Source: Hirudinaria manillensis (taxonomy: Eukaryota > Annelida > Clitellata > Hirudinida > Hirudinidae). Taken from it: a stretch of DNA of 64,000 nucleotides. The position numbers were made by a program, and so were the translations under genes. The DNA lies in NCBI GenBank assembly GCA_034509925.1, contig CM067532.1:5102142-5166141 (forward strand), in the 5' to 3' direction. Shown one piece after another: positions 34,759 to 44,300 of this stretch (position 1 is the first letter of the stretch; each line of letters starts with the position of its first letter). The notes beneath the pieces were generated by a model. The model had not been told where the DNA came from. It did no database searches and worked only from the letters and a program-made list of their open reading frames with translations.

Positions 34759-37624
34759 TTAATAAGAAGAAGAAAATGCATAAGTAATTAAATTGTGTTG
34801 GTAATCATTAATGTAGAATATATATCTCATTCATCTTTTTTTGTTCTGATAATTTAAAACACAATGATTGTTCTCACAATATTCTCATGGGCCAGAATTT
34901 CTTTGTCACAACCCACAAACTTCACAAGCAGTTTTTTCCAAATGAGGACAATGATTCTATTTTGGACCGAATTCATGCTACTGGACGGCTCTCCAAAGTT
35001 GTTAGAATAACCAAGACCCGAGTGGAAATCAAAACCACTCTCTCTCTTTGCACCTGTGATTTGTTTTAGAAAGAACTGTTACTAAGAACTTGTACTGCAC
35101 GTTGCTTGCTTACTTCCCACATGGTAGACGTTGATGGTGTCCGAACAATATCCGAGCAACACATGAAGACATTCCATGAGCAGAGGAAGGGGCTGATCCA
35201 GAAACTGAGAGGAAATGTATTTCTTGAAGAGTGGAAGATTTATTTCCATTAATTTTTCCAGGCACTCAAATACACGGCCCCTTAAGTTGCTGGATATCCT
35301 TAGAGAACAGTCGCTGCATCCGTGCACACATCCTATGGCCCGGAAAACTCTGAGCAATCGGTGAATTAGGATTTACTGAGTCGTCGACATGTTAAGAATG
35401 ATAAGATGGTAATATCAGTTTTATTAATAAATAAAACAGTTGCATGTTTTGATTCAGCAAAATACTGGAGCAGACCTAAACAGAATATCCATCGTCATGA
35501 AAAACATGGATTCGTCTTCAGATTGCTTGCATTTCTTTACTGAAGACTGAGATCTGTCTAAATTATTAACTTCCAAATCATCTTTCTTCATGAACATCAA
35601 TTCAACATCTTTGCAACCCTTTTTGAAGAAGTTTAGATCTTCAAAGCAATTTATTAGGTCAATAATGATACAACAAACTCTTGAACTCATGTGTCGAGAA
35701 GAGAGGTTGTAGACTGCCAACAAAACAACACTGTATTTTAACTGGCCATCTGCCTGTATGTAGCAAGTGGATCCTGATGCTTCACTCATGTCTTCATTGT
35801 TAGCATAATGAATTTTTGAATCAGTGAGACTCCTCTGCAAGTTATCATGCTGTTGGTTATTACTTAAATCTCCTTGACACTTTGAAGATTCAGAAACGAT
35901 TTCAACGACTTTCTTCATCGGCCAACTATAGCCTGATGGCGGCTTGGAGTTGTCACAGGTTATTGTGATGATAGGTTTCTGGGGTCTGCCATCAATCTGA
36001 GAATGTTTTTCAGGAGTTGGACTTTCCTTCTTCCCAACACTGAATGAAACAGAACCAAGAGATCCAAAGTTTTCTAAAAATACATATTATGAAACACGAA
36101 TATTGGTAGTCGAAGCTAATTTTAAAAGCTACACAATAAGAACCTGATTTAGAAGAAAGAGGAGTCGACCCTTCAATCAGATTCTTAATCAATTGGCCTT
36201 CCGATCGTAGAACATTAGATGGAGTCATGTTTTTCGTGGGAAATGTCGTGCAAATTGCTTGAGGAAATGAACAGCTTGCCAGTAACGCCTCGACTGATGC
36301 AGAATCTTTCCGAGGAAAGCATTTTGTCTCATTTTCTTTGCACAATTCCAAATTTGGCATTGAACAACTGAATTGTTTAAGTTTCCTAATGCGGGTCGTC
36401 TCAAATTTAATGTCAACGAGCCTCTTTAGCAGATATTGAAGCGACCAGTTGATGCCTTCCTCATCCCACTGTGGGCAAAATAAACACTGAAGGACAGCAA
36501 CATCCATGTAGGTGGCACTAAGTACATCATATTGATTCAATTTTGGATTACTTTCTGAAATCTGGTCTATCTTGAACATGAGATTTGGATCATAAGTGAA
36601 ATTAATTTCAGTACTTTTCCCAGGCTCATTTGAAGATGATATCTTCATAGATGTTGCAGATTCTTCCATGGAGTTCCTGTTTGACAGAGCACAAATATCA
36701 CTCATTTGCACCAACGGAGCACTCCTTGATAGGGTATCGCTACTTTCAGTTGTGGGAAAAAGTTCGCCCTCCTTTGATTCAGAAAAAAGGTCTTCACTGG
36801 AGGTTCCTTGACCAAGGTAAATATTTGCCATGTTGAAGTTCACCTTGGAAACCTCATTCTGAGGTTTAAAGTGCAGTTGCTTCATTTTAACAGGTCTGGA
36901 AAAGCACGAAACACTAGGTTGTTGAAAATGCCACAATGGCTCCCACAACCTGAGTCCATTTTCCAGCTTCAAGTTCTCAAAATCTGAGCGTCGAAGAGAA
37001 CTGACAAGTGGGACCAAGAGAAAAACAAAGAGTTGGATGGTGTCCAGTGAATGCATGTATGTGCATCTTGATTGGTCAGGTCTTCCACTCTCACTATCTT
37101 CACACTCACCTGCAGCATCGAGAATGATCCAGTGCAAAGTGTAGAGTAGTTTTACTTCAATGGAACTAAACTTTGACTCTGAATTTATTTCACTCCTATT
37201 CTTCAAGACTGCAGCACAGCAATGAATCACATGGGGCAGAGCAGCTCTGACAAACTTCCATCTTGGAATGCTTTGAATTGCTTCACAGAGACTGGGAGAC
37301 AACCCATGCAAAATGTTCTGGACAATGACACGTTCAAAGGACTGACAGATAAAATTTAAAATTAAACGTAATTTAATAAATTAATTTTAAATCCATCAAA
37401 TTCATATAAACAATCTCACCACACAAGATGCTTCACAGAGCTTTGTTAGCCTTGATCTTATGAAAGGGCTAAAATGCATTAATTTTACGCATACATTGAA
37501 GATACATTATACATCAAAATTTCTAGCATTACCTCGTTTGCCTCCATAGAAACGTTTGAATAGGTATAGGAATGGACAATTCATCCTCTGATGCGTTGAC
37601 ATCTTTTACCTTCTTTTTAACCAT
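14866..37624 (-). CDS. UNC80: UNC80 homologue, auxiliary subunit of the NALCN sodium leak channel complex
   Basis: Complete gene, 56 exons, 9231 coding nt, 3076 residues (human about 3258). UNC80 is a giant helical-repeat protein that, with UNC79, supports localisation and activity of the NALCN channel setting neuronal resting potential. Diagnostic blocks from N to C: IPIPIQTFLWRQT (exon 1), HGLSPSLCEAIQSIPRWKF and TLHWIILDAAGECED (exon 3), LTDSKIHYANNED (exon 4), APVLGRAALLLECSHFVNRC (exon 13), YRDRKISF-like DRKISFAVLD (exon 16), CHLNCYERQRRSCARLML (exon 19), KAAPILSDDIFIDIMPVAWE (exon 21), FRFQVWHRMEEGA (exon 23), CLVEDPALFLRTFLEKLT (exon 28), FLNVINGIIVLHADD (exon 37), ELWSFMDFVISHRGP (exon 52) and a C-terminal ENPL. 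The start ATG (37622-37624) matches the family N-terminus (MVK-basic). No premature stop anywhere. About 45 residues present in vertebrates are missing at the exon 48/49 junction. Identification is secure. Confidence 0.96.
17229..17372. repeat. 24-bp minisatellite, six copies, filling UNC80 intron 48
   Basis: Exactly 144 bp, six head-to-tail copies of a 24-bp unit beginning AATCATTAATTACTTTGAAT; only the last copy differs visibly (C to A). The intron (17217-17399) is 183 bp, so the minisatellite makes up nearly four fifths of it. Confidence 0.95.
19159..19219. repeat. 12-bp tandem repeat in UNC80 intron 42
   Basis: About five copies of TGTTGATAACAT-type 12-mers with C/G/A substitutions at one or two positions. 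Confidence 0.85.
22568..22690. repeat. Direct repeat pair in UNC80 intron 31
   Basis: A stretch of about 40 bp containing TAATTTAAAAATTGTCAATA and GTGCAATTTATTCA occurs at about 22568-22610 and again at 22647-22690 with one visible substitution, separated by a related AT-rich spacer. Confidence 0.75.
23200..24800 (+). mobile_element. Degenerate Ty3/gypsy-type retroelement remnant in UNC80 intron 29
   Basis: Opposite in orientation to UNC80. In order: a gag-like block (about 23300-23680, ending FWTELKRQPGETIQELAAKI), a protease-like LDSGARDNF (about 23723), the reverse-transcriptase YLDDIL active-site motif (about 23955), RNase H motifs DASDVGIGAVL (about 24130) and TDHKPLLSLF (about 24320), then an integrase C-terminal-like block (LLNGRQLRSKLDALLP, about 24620). 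Much of RT and the integrase core is missing and frames are shifted, so it is an internally deleted, inactive copy. No long terminal repeats were recognised. The intron (1867 bp) is one of the largest in the gene because of it. Confidence 0.88.
24890..25002. repeat. (AAAC/AAAT)n tetranucleotide repeat
   Basis: About 110 bp of ACAA/ATAC tetranucleotides ending 3 bp before the donor of UNC80 exon 29 (on the minus strand the repeat starts right after the donor). Confidence 0.9.
26275..26300. repeat. (AAT)n microsatellite in UNC80 intron 26
   Basis: AATAATAAT run, with (AT)n-rich palindromic tracts at about 26480-26500 and 26590-26615 in the same intron. No coding content seen between 25946 and 26665. 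Confidence 0.8.
31601..32643 (+). mobile_element. Tc1/mariner-superfamily (Tc3-like) DNA transposon, inactive, in UNC80 intron 12
   Basis: A 1043-bp element flanked by TA on both sides (31599-31600 and 32644-32645), the standard Tc1/mariner target duplication. Terminal inverted repeats of 28 bp (31601-31628, 32616-32643) match at 25 positions and share CACATCATAAATATAGG. Inside is a plus-strand transposase relic: an N-terminal DNA-binding part from ATG 31943 (LSISEISRRLHHSRN), later, in another frame, FIDKKKFNLDGPDG with the first catalytic Asp, and VIVWAAISSRG. There are several stops and frameshifts, and the last catalytic residue is not found. Length is short for an intact member. It occupies most of a 1288-bp intron. 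Confidence 0.88.
33397..33446. repeat. (ATT)n microsatellite in UNC80 intron 10
   Basis: ATT/TTA trinucleotide run interrupted once by TTG, located between exons 10 and 11. Confidence 0.85.
34727..34757. repeat. (AAT)n microsatellite in UNC80 intron 6
   Basis: AATAATAAT run between exons 6 and 7. Confidence 0.85.
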
Positions 37625-37859
37625 CAGAAGTCGTTCATGAAGATAGCGAAACAATTCGCAATTTGTACACCACTTCGATTAAATCGTTTTAATCGATTGC
37701 AGCCCGCATGCAAACGTACAACGCTTCAATCCTGAGAAATGCGATGCGCGCTAGAATGAAGATGATGATGCCGCTGCTCTGCTTTCCAACTCCTCTCGTC
37801 TCCTAGTAGTTGCTGATGGAAACCTGGCATTATTAGCAACTCATTTTGAATTATCGGAT
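37625..37859. other. UNC80 5' flank, probable promoter and 5' UTR region
   Basis: About 235 bp directly upstream of the UNC80 start codon and before the first array-related sequence. I see no recognisable core promoter motif. It is the only unrepetitive sequence between UNC80 and the repeat-derived DNA, so UNC80's upstream elements must lie here or within repeat-derived DNA. Confidence 0.4.
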
Positions 37860-38160
37860 CTACCATTCACTTATTGCTATCATCATCGACATAATGGTCG
37901 CTGGAAACCATTCAGTTAATACATAATCAACTTCGCCATCACTAAAGTAATCTTCAAATTCTTCACCTTTAACGCCGTCATAAGAATTATTAATTTTTAA
38001 TTCCTCTTCTTTCAGCATTCTTAGAATCCCCATCTTTGTTTTGTCGCGGTAACGGACTAGGGGAGAGCTGAAATTATAGCAAAAATAAGTATAAAAAATA
38101 TTCAACCATGACATCCACTGCAATAATTAGAATTACTGCATGTAATTATGATAATGATTA
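37860..38160 (-). pseudogene. Diverged fragment of array gene A
   Basis: On the minus strand a frame beginning at a CAG acceptor (38068-38070) reads SPLVRYRDKTKMGILRMLKEE, clearly related to the 13th exon of gene A (CYRDKERMEILIRMLKGE at about 41965-42046). The adjoining non-coding sequence up to about 38160 also resembles the intron beyond that exon (GTCGCGGTAAC, ACTGCA-TAATTATGATAAT). Past the shared part it continues without an intron into an acidic stretch (FEDYFSDGEVDYVLTEWF) before a stop. No other exon of A is nearby. It is an old, isolated relic at the left edge of the array. Confidence 0.75.
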
Positions 38161-38429
38161 CTATTAACGTACCTGTGCGTTTGTGCTTCACTTTCCTCTG
38201 AAAGTTCTTCACCGGTTGCTTTGAAATTGCGACAACATTGCACTCGATTAGACGAGTTTTTTCACATATATTTCATGTAGATGACACAACTAAGGCAGGT
38301 AAAAATATGTTTTTTTTATATTATATTCATATCTTTCGTTTGTTTCATCTAGATATAGATTAGAGTCTATATAAATAAAAATTTAACTGTGTCATCATTT
38401 TTTTTTTTTTGAAAGTTCTTCACTGATGG
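38161..38429. other. Junction DNA with a short direct repeat
   Basis: No gene. A stretch of about 25 bp beginning GAAAGTTCTTCAC occurs at about 38199-38226 and again at about 38412-38440, the second copy lying at the start of the helicase fragment. The interval contains a T-rich run at 38397-38410. Confidence 0.5.
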
Positions 38430-38856
38430 CTTTTAAATTTTTGACTCTTCTCAGATTGATTCTGCCAGCAATTCGATCCCAAAATGACATGGCCTTAGCT
38501 CATGCGTCGTTCGGAATAGCTGCGAAATTGCTACTAGGTGATAAAGCTGCTCGTTCCGCTTTGAAATTTGCATTGAACATGCGGTTCATTGAAACACCCA
38601 TGTGCAACATTTCCAAAGTATTCGGCATGGGAAAATTGTTGCACAAATGCAAACTTATTGTTTGGGATGAATGAAAAACGGCGCTTAAAAAATAGCTGGA
38701 GGCTGTTGATCGTTCAATGCAAGATTTGCATCAGACCATTTGGGAACGCCGTAATATTGCTTGCAGGATATTTCAGGCAAACGTTACCTGTGAATCCCCG
38801 ATCATCTCCAGCGTACGAAATAAATTCCTGCTTGAAGTGGCAAATTGGACGTTAAA
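38430..38856 (+). pseudogene. Helitron/PIF1-type helicase fragment
   Basis: The first frame (stop at 38672-38674) carries ALAHASFGIAAKLLLGDKAA, ETPMCNIS and LLHKCKLIVWDE, matching the region around helicase motifs Ia and II (Walker B DE) of the PIF1-like helicases carried by Helitrons. A second frame continues with VILLAGYFRQTLPVNPRSSP and YEINSCLKW, equivalent to motif III (usual GDFRQTLPV, here Tyr in place of Asp). The frameshift, internal stop and lack of the Walker A segment, Rep domain and downstream motifs show it is dead. Helitron termini were not found. It lies between the relic of gene A and the array. Confidence 0.85.
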
Positions 38857-38929
38857 TTAACCACAAATATTGTGCATAAAATATAAAATGATATAGGTAT
38901 CAAATAATTGTCTAAGTTTAGTTCGTCCA

Positions 38930-39426
38930 ATAGTGCGGTAAAACAACGGAGAGTTCCAGCTTATACAATTTCAAAAGGAAATGAATTTCCAAGGTTTTAT
39001 TATACTGCCGAAAAAGAATATTTAACGATATAAGATGAAAAGTTGTTGCTATATCCGAATTTGAAATAGTGGCCCCTTGTACTTGAATTATAACGAACTG
39101 AATAATGATTCAGGAGGTTTTTTATACTTTAATTGTTGCTTAACGGGCATTTTGTCTTTGAGAGAATGCATTGGCAACGCGATACAACGGTAATGGGCCT
39201 ATGAATTGTCCAAACTTACGAAAGTAAAGATGACTCATATCGATTTTCTTAGAAATGTGATTAAGCAACACCCGTCCTACAATCCTTTGCGTTAAAATAC
39301 AAAAAAGCCAACTATAGGATCGACACCATAAAAGTATTATTCATAACTTTGAATTTGTTATTTATAATGACATTAAAAATAGTATGTAAAAGTTTTATTT
39401 AATCCAAAAACACACTGAAGTAATTT
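38930..39426. repeat. Diverged left edge of the tandem array
   Basis: Sequence from about 38930 resembles, with substitutions and a missing internal part, the segment at 45553-45700 of unit 2's left flank. From 39131 it matches the 3' end and 3' flank of gene B (an extra non-coding copy, like 45937-46236). This is where array homology begins. Confidence 0.75.
39394..39399 (-). terminator. Polyadenylation signal of gene B1
   Basis: AATAAA on the minus strand, 28 bp past the B1 stop codon; conserved in the other units. Confidence 0.65.
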
Positions 39427-40479
39427 CTAACAAAAGTACATTTTATTGTGACACTCGCAAGTATTATCACAATAATATTGAATCTCCATATTATGTAAAT
39501 CGAGGGGAGGAAATGTCTTTCTCAGACTAACAAAATGTTTTTCATCGAAATTACATTTTTTAATGCTCCTTAATTGTTGCTTAACGGGCGCTTTATGTCT
39601 TTGAGGTAATGCATTGGTATCGCGACCATACAACAGTAATGAACATGTGAATTGTCCAAACTTACGAACGTAAATATGACTCAAATCGTTTCTCTTAGGA
39701 ACAAGATGAGGCAATACCTTCCAGCATGCCTTTAATTGAATATTTAGATATTCTATTATCTTGTCGGCATAGCTATTGTCCTCATCAATATTTACGCCGT
39801 CATTCGGTGAAATGATAAGACTAATAGAGAGATTAGGTAGCAAACAGGCAACTATAAGACTTTCCTTTCCTGTTCTTCCTTTTATCACTGCAAAATATCT
39901 GTTTTTTCTTATTAAATTACCCTGTTCTTCGTAGAGTCTCAAATTTAGATGAGTTATCCCTTTAATTCCCATATACTTCCTAAATGAAAGTAAGTCTGGC
40001 AATCTAATCACGAAGCCGACAAACCTCTTCCACTGATCGTCAAGATTCTCAAAGTATTTGTTGATTAAAGGATTATTAAGATGGCATAATTCATGGTAAC
40101 TTAATTTGTCCTTATCATAATTTTTGATCGGTGCGCTCAAAATTAATACCCGTTTAAATCCTTGTCGACAGATCGGACACAACTTCCATGTGGACTCTCC
40201 AACAACAAATATTTCATCATGACATCGTACGCATATTGAATGATCACATGGATGAAATTGGCACACCCTGGTTGAAACAACAGCGTCACAACAAATCGGA
40301 CATTCTAATTCATCGTCAAATTCTTTAGCCTCTGCTTCTATGAGCTTTCCTTCGCAAAATTCTAAATGGCAGTACTCAATCACACATTTAGAATTTGTTT
40401 CACTTCCTGGTGTTTCAACATCTGTCATCTCCTTATTTTTGTCCGACTCTTTGATATTTGCAATTTCTTCAATGTTCAT
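39427..40479 (-). CDS. RING-finger protein B1 (350 residues)
   Basis: Single-exon gene of the array, probably a ubiquitin E3 ligase or adaptor by its RING. The C3HC4 pattern is complete: Cys60, Cys63, Cys78, His80, Cys83, Cys86, Cys101, Cys104 (C-x2-C-x14-C-x-H-x2-C-x2-C-x14-C-x2-C). The first 55 residues are acidic and low-complexity. Residues 110-300 form a mixed alpha/beta-looking region I do not recognise (NPLINKYFENLDDQWKRFVG, YFAVIKGRTGKES). The C-terminus is Cys/His-rich (Cys337, Cys341, Cys343, His344, Cys350), possibly a second metal site. No membrane segment or signal peptide. An AATAAA lies just downstream. Upstream (900 bp) on the same strand is the 3' end of gene A1. Function beyond the RING is unknown. 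Confidence 0.85.
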   Translation of the reverse strand: MNIEEIANIKESDKNKEMTDVETPGSETNSKCVIEYCHLEFCEGKLIEAEAKEFDDELECPICCDAVVSTRVCQFHPCDHSICVRCHDEIFVVGESTWKLCPICRQGFKRVLILSAPIKNYDKDKLSYHELCHLNNPLINKYFENLDDQWKRFVGFVIRLPDLLSFRKYMGIKGITHLNLRLYEEQGNLIRKNRYFAVIKGRTGKESLIVACLLPNLSISLIISPNDGVNIDEDNSYADKIIEYLNIQLKACWKVLPHLVPKRNDLSHIYVRKFGQFTCSLLLYGRDTNALPQRHKAPVKQQLRSIKKCNFDEKHFVSLRKTFPPLDLHNMEIQYYCDNTCECHNKMYFC

Positions 40480-41382
40480 TTCTTAAGGAATGTATAATTT
40501 AGTTGCTTTCATAAATGAAGCATCCCATAAATTTTGCTATTACAATATCGTGGCCTTCGAAAATCAAAAACTGTTAATTGTTATATTTTATTACATCTTA
40601 TTTAAATAAAAATCTTTTTATATTTATATAAAAATATATTTTAGTTTTCTTTTATTAAGGTTCGGTCTTGTTTGACACAATGAGAGGAGCATACGGTATT
40701 CTATGTATTTACAACGTTCTCCTCGTTATCCAAGACTTTGTATGGGACTTGACATGTTGCCTCGATGGGTTTTGTGACCCTGTCGATTCTGAACAGAGCA
40801 CGTACAATGGCAGAGGATACAAATAGACATTATATTGAATCGCTTCTGTGAGAGGAATTAACAATAAATTCGTGAAAAGCCAATATTAATAGTTATTGCT
40901 GTGTTATTATTACTTTTAAAATAAAATGTAATGATTTGAATTTGTTGTTGTTGGGTAAACGCTATTAAATCATCTGCGAGGTTCCTAGATCTTTCAAAGG
41001 ATTGACGCGGCCTTTCAGGAAATTGTTTATTTTCCAAAGTTGTTAAGGAGAGAACACGTGAAATTAGATTTTCTTACTAAGCGCTAGGTGTAACCTTCTT
41101 AGCGATTACCAATGTAGCGAGTAAGTAAACAAGAAACTCGCAAGGCCGCCTCACAAAGATGCTAAATCACTTTCGCTATTTTGCAAATCACGCACGTTAC
41201 AGAATAATCGTAAGATTGCGAAAACTTGGCGTTAAATGCCGAGTGGATCAGTGATTTACTTATCACAACATTTCCAATTAATTACGGATTTTTTCCAAAT
41301 AGAAGAAACGAGTGTAGTTTAGGAGTTTCTAATAATAAGTGGTAATTTTATTCACAAATCCCTGATATAAGAATTGAAATTC
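40480..41382. other. Intergenic segment between A1 and B1
   Basis: About 900 bp, repeated in every unit (47724-48626, 54947-55849, 62170-63072). It includes short open frames such as a 69-codon minus frame (47899-48108 in unit 2) with no recognisable motif and no conserved start in unit 1. It is the likely site of the B promoter. An AATAAA on the minus strand at 41347-41352 follows the A1 stop codon. Confidence 0.6.
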
Positions 41383-44300
41383 TCAATAATTATAGTCGGT
41401 GAGATCATAAGCTTCGATATCCTCATCGTCGTCTTCGTCGTCATCGTCATCGTCGTCGTCCTCATCGTCGTCGTCTCCTAGACATTCAACGGTACCAAGT
41501 TCGCTGTCGTCATATGAATTACTATCCTCATCATCATCAGCGTTAAGAGAATCTTCAGCAAAGCCAAGGTTAACTTTGTCGTGCCCCTCATCGCAATCAT
41601 TATCATTACTGATGTCATCATCATAAGCCGTGACATCATCATCGAGGTCAGTGATGCCATCACCCTCACAAAATTCGTAATTGGACGAATATTCGATAGA
41701 GTATCGATCTCTTCGGTGCTGTCTGCAATTGATTATGAAGTACAGGATTTCTTCCTCAACCTTAAATATTGCAAGTATTTTATATTAAAAAACTCATACG
41801 ATATAAAATATATAGGCACATTAAATATCAAAATAATGTAAATAGTAATAACAATAGCGATGGCAACATGTGCCTGGTTAGATTATATATAAATTAATCC
41901 GTTAAGTTCTTTTGAATTTATGATTGAAAGATTATTTAAAATTGGTATTTGAATTTAAATTAACCTTGATTAATTTCTCTCCTTTCAACATTCTTATCAG
42001 AATTTCCATCCTTTCTTTGTCGCGGTAACACATGAATAAAAACGGACTAGGAGAGAAATGAAATTTTAGAAAAAATGTGTATACAAAATATCCAGTGGAA
42101 TAATTGGAATTACTGCAACTTAATTATGATAATAATTATTATTGCATCACTCACCATGTCCTCAACAGAAATTGAATGATCCAATGAACTCTGCCCCTTT
42201 TACGAGGACAAAGTAGAAAATTGTTCATGTACTTCACAATTGGCGAATGGTGTGGTCTGAAGATCTCAGCAAAGAGTCCCACAGGCGCTGTTTGTTGCTG
42301 AAATGAATGATAATAAAATGCTTATTCTATTATTATCTTAATAGTATTCAGTTTAAAATAATAGGGTTTATACAATGAATCGTGTTACTAAGAAATGCCT
42401 CGTAATATATATCATAATAGAAATATACTTACCGGAAATAATTCTTCATACATGAGCCAGGCATTGTGTACAATGTCGATGGCTTTCACACTCCTCATGA
42501 GATCATCAAAAAACAACACTTTATCGATTGTACACCTGTAATTATCTTCCTCGTCCATAATTTTGTTTAATTTCTCATTATTTTTGAAGTGTTTTTCCAT
42601 TAATTCTGCTGTCTCCTCTTTGAAACGTTGATAGGACAAGCATCGTTTACTTTTCATCATATATGGTTCGAATACATGATGATTATATTTTTCTAACTTT
42701 CTGAGGTGACTGTTTGGAACATTGTGGATAGTCTAGGATTTTAAAATTAACTCTTTATCATATTTTGTAGACCTACTTCATAATAACAAATACCAGTACG
42801 TATGTAAAACAATTTTAATCTAGGCATGCATAAATTATTGTTGAAATTATCTATGATTAATTTAAATATAAAATTATTGTAACTTCAATAGCATAATTAA
42901 ACAATGTTGCACATAATAATATTTTACACCTCTTGAATGTCTATGACGTGCTGCAAGAACGTATACACAACTAACTGCAAATCCGAAACCAGAGTAAATT
43001 CTGGCTGTTTAACATTTAAATGGTGATTAGGGTGGTATTCAACGCTTTCATAGTTTATGCCGTCAATGAAGATTCTCATCCTCTCTAATTTCTCTTCTTC
43101 TGTTTTTGCAGACAGGAAATAATGAAAGAGGTCATTGAAGTGAAAAATCACGGGATAAGGATCCTTATTCATCCCGGAATGGAAGAGGCAATAAATACAC
43201 TGTATATTTAATTGATTCTGTAACAAAAATTGGAAAGTAATTAAAAAGAAATTTGTGAAAAAGATCGAGCCATTATCATTGAAATCGTTAATAATGTTGT
43301 TGCTTTTTTTTTAACTAACCTTTTTTAATAAGGATGATCGATAGAACAAATAGGTACGGAGAGACCCATAAGGGGCGAATTCGGTACAAATTTTCACTTC
43401 TTGGAATATGGATCCGGCTAATTAGAATAAAACATGCATAAGCGTTATTTATTTTGTAGTTATTATTAAAATAATACATTTGAAAAGAAATAAATTGTAA
43501 TTAGTTAAGTAAGTCTTACATTGTTCTTTCAACCAACGCGTGATTCTTTTTCCAATCGGCTTTTGGACTTCGTTAAGTATTGTTAAGTTAAGCATCAACA
43601 TTAGTGGAAAGATATCTTCAATAGAATAAATTATTTAATAGGTTATATACATTTTAATATATCCTTCTATATCTTACGGTAATTTAATTCTCTATAAGAC
43701 ATCTAGTACTAATATGAATAATAATAATAATAATAATAATTGTGAGGTCTTACAGGGATGTGTTTCACTCGATTGATTGAAATATTCCAAGATGATTTCT
43801 TTATGTTTAGCGACAGCGACTTTCATCATTTTCAAAACTCTTTCGATGTTTCTTCGTGAGGTCACTAGGGACAACACTAATCTGTCATTAAATATTCATC
43901 GCGTTTTTAATCATATTTTAATCACACATTCATTTACTCTAATTTATCGAAAATGTCTAGCAAATTTAAAAAAGTGAATGATAAAAGTAAACTTAATTAT
44001 TACGGTTAATATACAGCATATTGTTATGACTTACTTTGATATTATTCTCTCATCTTCATGTTCAGCTTTGAATGAATCGTTTGAAGATTGCTCAATAAGT
44101 TGTAGATAGGTTGTATCCATCGACCTGTCGTTATTCTTGCCATCCTTAAACTACCCAAAAAAATGCATTTTTTACATTTGAAATTTTACTTAAAGTTCCA
44201 ACTTAATTAATTTTTCTTCGTTATGACATATTAATAATAGCATTAATGTAAGTGCTTAACTATTTTTGCAACAATTAAACTTTTACCAATTCATAGTATA

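Larger units (their letters stand above)
14866..37624 (-). other. UNC80: Exon map of the UNC80 gene (5' to 3', minus strand)
   Basis: Exons: 37533-37624, 37420-37468, 36144-37341, 35476-36073, 35114-35349, 34878-35053, 34459-34598, 34138-34225, 33905-34058, 33516-33589, 33241-33367, 32769-32959, 31264-31480, 30911-31039, 30481-30714, 30214-30336, 30008-30124, 29607-29812, 29268-29462, 28918-29049, 28243-28381, 27927-28035, 27773-27845, 27502-27636, 27069-27255, 26666-26791, 25808-25945, 25458-25645, 25005-25088, 23069-23137, 22746-22844, 22382-22478, 22063-22184, 21539-21616, 21237-21344, 21078-21122, 20746-20930, 20418-20547, 20261-20320, 20015-20122, 19839-19949, 19398-19555, 18478-18655, 18145-18224, 17926-18049, 17791-17830, 17650-17705, 17400-17576, 17090-17216, 16722-16910, 16533-16628, 16343-16431, 15985-16150, 15686-15910, 15216-15601, 14866-15138 (stop). 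Weakest calls: exon 16 acceptor, exon 19 donor, exon 49 donor. Confidence 0.85.

Noticed and set aside
34887-35069. 60-codon plus-strand open frame
   Set aside because: It is antisense to UNC80 exon 6, whose minus-strand reading fits splice phases and the family.
41478-41669. Met-rich 63-codon minus-strand frame (repeated in all units)
   Set aside because: Out-of-frame reading of the acidic tail exon of gene A; GATGAT repeats read as Met in the shifted frame.
43777-43977. 66-codon plus-strand frame conserved in units 1-3
   Set aside because: Overlaps exon 7 of gene A on the other strand; conserved only because the units are near copies.
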